Origin: Unio delphinus
Taxonomy: Eukaryota > Mollusca > Bivalvia > Unionida > Unionidae
NCBI GenBank assembly: GCA_029339505.1
Contig: JAQISU010000155.1
Location: forward strand, 21,439,501-21,503,500
Direction: 5' to 3'
DNA length: 64,000 nt
How positions within the stretch are numbered: the first letter of the stretch is position 1; each line of letters opens with the position of its first letter. The position numbers and the translations under genes are program-made. Below the pieces are notes generated by a model. That model had not been told where the DNA came from. It worked only from the letters and a program-made list of their open reading frames with translations, and searched no databases. This document shows, piece by piece, positions 57,190 through 64,000 of the stretch.

Positions 57190-57617
57190 AGAACAATATG
57201 TTAATCAATTATTTTAAAAAAAAGGGAAAATGAGTTTAGTCGGACTACACAATACCAGTATCAGAAATTGCAATGAATGAAATATCAAATATATAATAAA
57301 ATGTTATCGGCCCTTTTTTTTACAATTCACCTCTGCAGACCAGAAAGTGAAAATGCCCGAGCAGAGCTAGCAGTTTCTTTAGACGTGCACATCTGAAGTA
57401 AGACCAGGCTGTATACTCAACAACCCAAATTACAGCCATCAATGATGTGCACAAATAAAGGGAACTAAAACATTTTTTTTTAGCAATACCAAATATATAC
57501 AATGTGGTGCTTTTTAAATAGCCAGTATAAACAGCGAGGAAACGTGGGGAAATTTTTTTTCTTTAAAAATCTAATTGTATGAAATATACTAAACTGAAGA
57601 GCGCCATTAAGATCGCG
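57190..57617 (-). mobile_element. TIR element family (GGTGGCGCTC ends), copy 4, partial
   Basis: The reverse complement aligns with about 47040-47460, ending in GAGCGCCATTAA at 57606-57617, the complement of the TTAAGGTGGCGCTC end. It is more diverged than copies 1 and 2. With copy 3 it may be a single element duplicated around the (TA)n array. Confidence 0.75.
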
Positions 57618-57940
57618 TCACTGCTCAATCGTTATGGATGGCGTGGGGTGTGGGTGGGGTGTGGGGTGTTTGAAGCAGTAATAATACTAAAATGACAACT
57701 GATAAAAATCATTAATGTATAATAAATGCATAATGTCAGTGGCTATTATTGAATGGTGTTATCCATGAACTTACTGATGATGATAAATTATGTTAAAACC
57801 ACTCTTGCGTTGACTATTTTGATGCTTTTTTGTCATTGAGACCAGTTTCTGAATAAATTAAGCCCTCGGCATGTTAACTGGCACAATAAAGAACTAATTA
57901 CTGTTTTAGACATGGTTTACACCCATTCGGCAAAGTGCAA

Positions 57941-58227
57941 GTAAGTAATCAATGTAAGTGTGCAGGATAGTTTTGCTGCGTTTTCTCTTTCAGCAAATTG
58001 AATATTTCGTTAATCACTAACTATTCAAATGAATAAATTTATTTCAGATTTTTCATTTGTTTGCAAAGGAATTTTAGGAACCAGTAATTTTCTTTGTTGG
58101 CAATAAGAACTGTTTTGATGTCCAAAGAAAAACTTCAGTAATACCTTGATTGGTTTTAACAAAGTTATAACAGTTTTTACTCAGTATGACCTTTTGCTGT
58201 AATGTATTCTCCCATTTTCTGTTTCAG
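57941..58227 (+). other. Probable intron in 5' UTR of the FBXO33-like gene
   Basis: A strong donor (CAA|GTAAGT at 57940/57941) and a strong acceptor (ttttctgtttcag ending at 58227) bracket 287 bp, 39 nt before the start codon. A spliced leader joined to an uninterrupted coding exon is common for F-box genes. No transcript evidence is available here. Confidence 0.5.
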
Positions 58228-58266
58228 AATACTTCTTGAAATTTTGTTAATCACACAGCCACGACC

Positions 58267-59607
58267 ATGAATGATCTGTTCTCGGAGAATTTCTGGAATA
58301 TGCTTCCAGAATTAGCGATAGCTAAGATACTGAGTCATTTATCACTTTTAGACCGACTAAATGCAAGTAAAGTCAACAAAACATGGCATGCTGCATCATT
58401 CCGTGGAGAAGTATGGCACCAATTTTCTTTTTCAGAAGACCATTTGAATTTTGAGCTTCTTAGTACTGATTCTACAGCAAACATTTGTAACGGCAAACGT
58501 TTAAATGGCGTGCTTCAAGAACTTACAGTCTACATTCAGAATTGTGGAAGACATATAAAAGAGTTGGAGTTACATCTTAAACATCGAGGTTCATTGCAGC
58601 TTTTTGACCAACTTGTTTCTGTTTGCCATGGCGTGATTTGTTTTACACTACGCGTGGATTCAGGTATCTTAGCAGTTGATTCTTTTAAATTAAATTTGTA
58701 CAAATTTTGTCAGGGAAATGTACAACTCGAAGTTGTGTCAGTCGAAGAAGTGGACTTCAAAACACGTAATGAACAGTTGCCTCTTAGCCTAATTCATTCA
58801 AATCGACTGACACAGTTGAGGATGGTCAACTCATTTTGTTCAAACTCACTCAGCAACTTGATGTACCTGGTCAATTTAAAGGAGCTAGCGTTTTGTCCGA
58901 ACAGCCTTAATTTTAGTCTACTTTGTCACCTTGCATCAAAGTCTCTCAGGGTCTTGCACATTGTGGCCAATTCCAAGACTAAAGCGTTTTACCAAGAAGC
59001 ATTGAATGACTCTCAGTGGCGTGAAATTTGCCGACAGGGGCCAAACTTAAGAGTTCACTGCCACCTTGGAGTAAATCATGAGTGGACAGAGAAGGACATT
59101 TTTCTGAAGCCAAGCATGCCAGTGCAGAGCTTGATTTTTTGCAAAATTCTCTTGCTGAACTACCCTCACTTGACTCCTCTGTTATGTAATTATCACAACA
59201 CTTTGGAAACTTTTATCGATTACAGCATGGATCTCGGGTCGTACCGCATCTACAGTACCGAAGAAGAGATCAAAAACAAGGAACGTTTTATAATTCAACT
59301 TGTCCAACATTCTCCTCAGCTGCGCACATTGGCTGTCAAGGAGGTAATATCTAGCGGAACTTCCCTTCTCATTGCATACACAAACAGACATATCGATGAA
59401 CTCTTCCTTTTAGAAGAGAGAATTGTCTATGCGAACTACATTGATGATTTTGAGCTTTCAGAAGAAGTTCGAATTTTCGTCAGGTCTAACTGCAGCCAGA
59501 AAAGGTTTTCTTCTGCAATGTCTGATCTTCTTGGACGGGAATGGCACCCTATGACTCGACCGGAATACATAGAAACTATTTTGAAGAAATACTCATTATT
59601 TTTTTAA
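58267..59607 (+). CDS. FBXO33-like: F-box only protein, FBXO33-like (446 aa, complete)
   Basis: A complete frame on one exon that starts at ACCATGA and ends at TAA. Residues 12-55 form an F-box: LPELAIAKILSHL, then LDRLNASKVNKTW and VWHQFSF, the L-P..IL..L...D.......W pattern that binds SKP1 in SCF ubiquitin ligases. The rest is leucine-rich-like (for example KELELHL and LVNLKELAF). C-terminal landmarks W-R-E-I-C-R then LKPSMPVQSLIF, HSPQLRTLAV and LGREWHPM parallel FBXO33 (DEHWKALSR, LKPSIPLERIHF, LGQPWHAV). FBXO33 in mammals is about 555 residues and is reported to target YB-1; the shorter length here is partly due to the lack of its N-terminal extension. The substrate cannot be inferred. 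FBXO39-type proteins have similar architecture, so the exact orthology is uncertain; the F-box assignment is firm. Confidence 0.85.
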   Translation: MNDLFSENFWNMLPELAIAKILSHLSLLDRLNASKVNKTWHAASFRGEVWHQFSFSEDHLNFELLSTDSTANICNGKRLNGVLQELTVYIQNCGRHIKELELHLKHRGSLQLFDQLVSVCHGVICFTLRVDSGILAVDSFKLNLYKFCQGNVQLEVVSVEEVDFKTRNEQLPLSLIHSNRLTQLRMVNSFCSNSLSNLMYLVNLKELAFCPNSLNFSLLCHLASKSLRVLHIVANSKTKAFYQEALNDSQWREICRQGPNLRVHCHLGVNHEWTEKDIFLKPSMPVQSLIFCKILLLNYPHLTPLLCNYHNTLETFIDYSMDLGSYRIYSTEEEIKNKERFIIQLVQHSPQLRTLAVKEVISSGTSLLIAYTNRHIDELFLLEERIVYANYIDDFELSEEVRIFVRSNCSQKRFSSAMSDLLGREWHPMTRPEYIETILKKYSLFF

Positions 59608-59934
59608 AAAATTGACTGATTTCTTTTTAAGATTGTATTCCTTTTAATTTCGCCTTCATTTATATATTTTGATAATTAGGTTCTTATCGGTTTTAATGAA
59701 AGTTCGAATGGAAGAAAATGTGTATAACTAGAGCGTTTCAAGAAATAACCTGCCATAGGTGATCAATTACTTACTATCGTAAATAGACGTGCTTATCGAG
59801 CAAGACACGCAGTACACGGCCAATGCTTGCTCCATTCTTTATTTCTTTTTAATAGGCCATCAGGCACCTTTGATGTGTACTGTGCTGTGTCGGTAAAATG
59901 TAAGAGTGATTTCGGGGGTATGCAAAAGCGGGAA

Positions 59935-59940
59935 AATAAA
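59935..59940 (+). terminator. Candidate poly(A) signal of the FBXO33-like gene
   Basis: AATAAA lies 328 nt after the stop codon; I saw no earlier canonical hexamer in the 3' flank. Confidence 0.4.
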
Positions 59941-61943
59941 CACAGACGAAACTATAATTTGTCCAGTTTAATCGAACTTGCGCATGTTACGTTCAGTTCT
60001 CCTAGAATGTGATTTGATCAGTTAGTCTCTTTTTGTTTCTAATATCCTGAGGAAAAACTAAGCGCGAACGTTGGCGCTGTTGTTTCTAGAATAGTAAGGT
60101 CTTGGCTAACATTATGTATATGAGCGTTGACTTGTATATGTACATCAGTGATATTCCGATATGTTTGGTTCATCTCATTTGCTAGGGCATCTGTTCAGAA
60201 TTCATTTATGTCACTATGCCTGCCAAAACTGCACCGCCAAATGGTCATGTTCAGTTTGCATGTCGGTCTCTGCGACGGGTCTATATTTGTTTTATTCACA
60301 TCTCATATTTTCTCAGATATGCAGTCTTACATTTTTTTTTAATGAGCAGCTCGTACAGGGAGGAGCAGTTCTTACTCCTCCTGGATGGTCATATCTAGAT
60401 GGGTTTCGTCACAAGACTTCTGGTGATGTATAGTTGGTCCTAAATGAAAAGTATACCGATCTTACAAATACTATGGCTGCCACGGTGCCTAATTTGAAAA
60501 TCGTTTTATTACTTATCAGTTAAAATCGTCCGATATTAAATTCATGGAAATTCTTTACGACCTGTACGACGTCATTCCTTTCTCAAGTATTACTATTATA
60601 TAGTCTTAAACATAGTAGCAAGAAAGAGTGAAAACCAACAAAAGTTTTTTTATACTTGAAAATATATATTATTTCCTAAAATACAAGAGAAGAAAGTAAA
60701 CATAACAGCATGGTGAATAAAATCTAAAAACAGTCTTAAAGGTTCTCTCAAGTCCAAAAGTATCGAGCAATCCGGATGCGTTCTTGTATAAAATGCTTAT
60801 ACGCGATAAAGAAACAAAAAAGATGCTCATTCGTTAGAGAATGATAGTAAACAAGATCGGATGTTAACCAATGTGAAATTAGGTCATCCGCGACTTTCAG
60901 AACTCGTGTCGTCAAATCGGATCACATGATGTTTTCCTGGATTTAATAGTACACTCGGCTTGAAATTTATGAATGGATCTACGCACTATTTTACAAAATG
61001 ACATATTCTTTAAAATGCACAATTTCAATCACTGGGGGGAAATTAATATGTTGAACATCACCAGCGTTGTCACCCCCCTCCCATTTCCTCATCTAAACGA
61101 GTTTTGGCCTACATCTATAAAGATGACCATAACATCTACCTTCACCTTTTCTAAATATATATTACATCTCTGTTTTATACAAATGTATTTATGTTTTGTG
61201 AAAAAAGCTACACAAATGTCTATGGTGACGAATCAGTTATAGCTCACTACCGTTGCATTTCGGCAAATTCAAATGTATGTCAACATAACATAAAACTGCG
61301 TCCCTTTGCTAGTATCAGATTTTGATTCCTCGAGGATCAAAACAGCACACTAAGTATTTTAATTACATACCACTTTGTGGAAGAGTGTATGGGCTGCCAA
61401 GTGTGTGAGATATTCCTGAAACTTTGACTTCCCATTCCGATGTCAACAACCCAGTTATTGGGATAATAAGACATATCACTTAAACAAAAGTAACATGTGC
61501 CATGTCTTACATTGTAGGACTAATATACAGAAAAGAACATTAATACCTTTTACCACGTTAAATGCTTATGGTACTAACTCTCGGCATATGTTGATGTGCC
61601 GTAAAACTCGCCGTGCGTGCGTGGATACATATTGTTAATAATTTTACAAGAATAATACTATATTAGTTTCATGTCTAGATGGGTATTTTGAGACTATGTT
61701 AGGTACTATGTATTGCCAAAGAATGTCTTGTATGATTGATATTATGTACAACGTTCAATGCATTTTATTATGTCCGTCATCGTTGTGTTGGAAGCAATGT
61801 ACGTATTGGAGGCCCCTGAGATTTTCACTATGCAGTGTATACAAGCATAATTGAACACCAATAAACCGCTGAAATAACGGGTTTTTACATAGAAAAAGTT
61901 TTGCTCAACAATACAATAATGCACTCACCATCCTCGGAAAACA
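59941..61943. other. 3' flank of the FBXO33-like gene, no gene seen
   Basis: Frames of 60 to 90 codons occur but overlap each other in different phases and show no domain. No repeat family recognised. Confidence 0.5.
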
Positions 61944-62053
61944 GGGGCTCGTATAGTTGCTTACATTTTACCTATCATACATGTACTACTATAATAACTG
62001 TTGGTATATACTACGTGTATGACAGGTAAATTGTAAGCAACGATATGAGCCCC
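61944..62053. repeat. Long hairpin (42-bp arms)
   Basis: GGGGCTCGTATAGTTGCTTA then CATTTTACCTATCATACATG at the left pairs with its near complement at 62012-62053 (five differences in 42), around a 26-nt loop. This is a foldback element or the paired ends of a very short MITE. Confidence 0.88.
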
Positions 62054-62519
62054 TATGCCCATGAAAAGATAACGCATCTGTACAGTGCATGTTCTAATTT
62101 TCGCGCACCAACAACCATTTGGAGACTAATGTTTACAGGTTCACGTCTGACACACCTACCATGTGCTGCAATACTGCCAACTACACAAGACCAAGCAGTA
62201 TTCTGTATGAAATGCCGAGAGACAAGGGAGGGCACCAAGATAGGTTAGACAAACGTTAAACAAGTTTACTCCCTCGAGCAGCAGAGACGGCGAACTGACC
62301 TTTTCTCTGAAACTTCATCTGCTTTACATAAAAAAGCTTCATACAAAAATGAAAAACTATAAGGTCAATAATGCCAAACCGAAGCCTCTAACTGACCGAG
62401 AGTTTCTCTAATTATGTAAGTTCATTTTGTTACTTTTATCTTTAATCGTTAATGTGTTTTTAAATTTGTGTGTTTTGTTTTCCTTTTGGACGTTTCATCC
62501 AGGTAGCGCCCTCTCTGGT

Positions 62520-64000
62520 GCTGTCATCATCATCATCATCATTGGCGACTAAGTCTCGAGGGACTATGCAAATAGCACACTTGGGGTGTTGTCTGTCTCT
62601 GGGGTGTTGCATCGTCTGCTGTGGCTGTGCAGGCCTATACACGAGTGATTGTCTCTGTTGCATTTGGTGAAGACATACTGGGAAGTGTAAGTTACTGTGG
62701 TCACTGCCGCGTTCTTCATTCTCTCACATTTCTTTGCCGCCAACTGGCCTCTCCTCGTATCGGCGACTGATATGCCCTTGCTTACCGTCATTCTCTAGGT
62801 GCATCGGTCCTCGGCCAGCATTTTCCAGCCATCGGGTGAACTGGTGCATGCCTTCGTGTCCCTCTTGCACACTTCCTTGAAACGGAGCGAGGGGCGGACG
62901 ACTCTTCTGGTGCCAGTGGCTAGCTGTCCATATAGGATATCCTTTGGCAGCCTCCCATCTTCCATGCGTCAGACGTGTCCCAGTCATCGAAGGCGGCATT
63001 TGCTCAACAGGGAGTACATGATGGGGGTATTGGCACGCTGCATGATCTCGCTGTGTCGGACACGGTCTTGCCAGCTGATTACCAGGGTGTGTTTTATGCA
63101 CCGTATGTATAAGACATTGAGCCGGCACTCTTACCTGATGTATTTAGCCCAGGTCTCAATTCCATATAGAAGGGTGCTGAGAACGCAGGCCTGGTACATA
63201 TTGGCCTTGTTGTGCTCTGTGAGCGCGTTCTATTCCACACCATCTTTGTTAGTTGTGCCACGACAGTGTTTGCCTTTCTCAACCTTCTGTCCAGCTCCTT
63301 GTCAAGCGAGAGAGTGTTGCTGATGGTTGACCCTAGGTAGGTAAAGTTGTTGACTGCTTCCAGGGTGATACCGTCGATTTTGATGGAAGGGGCAATAGTG
63401 GTATCTTGCACGCTGACATTTGTCTTTTCCAGGCTGATGGTGAGCCCAAGCTACATGCATGCATCAGTGAAACGGTCTCCTAGTCCCTGGAGGGCTTCCT
63501 TAGTGTGGGTCACAAGATCCGCATCATCTGCGAAAATGATATATTTCATGAGCACAGCCCTCACTTTGGTCTTAGAGCGCAATCGTGCCAAGTTAAACAG
63601 CTTTCTGTCGGACTTGGTGTGTAGATATATGTCATCAGTGGACGAGTCAAAGGCGTAGGACAGAAGTAGGGATAAGAAGATCCCTAGAAGGGTTGGCACC
63701 AGCACACAACCCTGCTTCACGACGCTGTTAATGGGGAAGGAGGTTGAGAAGGATCTATCGCACATGACTGTTCCCTTCATATCTGCATGGAAAGAGATTA
63801 TCATGCTGCGGAGTTCGTTATTTTTTGTTGTTTTTGGGGTGGGGTGGGCAGCCAATCTTACATTGAAGTTCGAAAATGCCCTTCCTGTCAAAGGCCTTGG
63901 TCAGGTCGATGCACATCATGTAGAGTGGTTGACGTTGCTCTGCTCTTCTCTTGGAGTTGTCGTTGGGAGACGATCATGTCTTTCGTCGACCTGCCTGCTA
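62520..64000 (-). mobile_element. RTE-like LINE, 3' part, frameshifted, runs off the right edge
   Basis: On the minus strand from 64000: KAFDR, MKGTVMCDRSFSTSFPI then VKQGCVLVPTLLGIFLSLLL, DDIYLHTKSDRKLFNLARLR and MKYIIFADDADLVTHTKEAL (F-A-D-D catalytic motif). Next TYLGSTISNTLSLDKELDRR at 63411-63094, then in another frame RLRWLGHVWRMEDGRLPKD, and a C-terminal Cys/His motif KCNRDNHSCIGLHSHSRRC near 62650. The 3' end is a (ATG)n run at 62521-62543, as in RTE elements. At least two frameshifts make it inactive. The endonuclease domain lies outside the window. Confidence 0.9.
62521..62543 (-). repeat. (ATG)n tail of the RTE-like LINE
   Basis: About six ATG units at the 3' end of the element on its coding strand. 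Confidence 0.8.

Noticed and set aside
62799..63323. 174-codon plus-strand frame
   Set aside because: It is the complement of the RTE-like LINE, whose minus-strand reading has clear RT motifs; no domain on the plus strand.

Overview
This window is nuclear DNA of an animal, most likely a lophotrochozoan and probably a marine mollusc. It is AT-rich, genes are split by introns of about 0.8 to 8 kb with GT-AG borders, and mobile DNA is abundant: tRNA-derived SINEs, CR1-like and RTE-like LINEs, a DIRS-like retrotransposon, hAT elements and a solo LTR. The proteins encoded resemble animal IFT88 and FBXO33. The mollusc placement is inferred from this repeat mix and was not tested by a search.

From the left edge to about 44.3 kb the window holds the 5' part of IFT88 on the minus strand. 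IFT88 is a tetratricopeptide-repeat subunit of the IFT-B train that builds cilia. Thirteen coding exons were placed by splice site, reading phase and similarity to the known protein. Together they give 476 codons, from the start codon at 42068 to an exon ending at 8117, with one unbroken reading frame across every junction. The C-terminal TPRs and the tail must lie beyond the left edge. The introns carry SINEs, a CR1-like LINE with two SINEs nested in it, several hAT-like elements, minisatellites and a solo LTR that has split a minisatellite.

From 44.4 to 57.6 kb I see no intact gene. This stretch holds four copies of a short terminal-inverted-repeat element (ends like GGTGGCGCTC), a decayed gene for a His-Me finger (I-PpoI-like) endonuclease lying between two of those copies, a decayed DIRS-like retrotransposon, and a hAT MITE with a perfect 8-bp target duplication.

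At 58.3 to 59.6 kb the plus strand carries a complete 446-residue F-box protein of the FBXO33 type, with an uninterrupted coding exon and a probable intron in its 5' UTR. It is divergent from IFT88 and about 14 kb away, and nothing suggests shared regulation. The right end (62.5 to 64.0 kb) is the 3' part of a frameshifted RTE-like LINE on the minus strand.

The least expected content is the His-Me finger endonuclease relic and the short TIR element family around it. Several local structures also deserve a check: a perfect 128-bp tandem duplication, a hairpin made by inverted duplication inside an old repeat, and long dinucleotide arrays touching two IFT88 splice sites.
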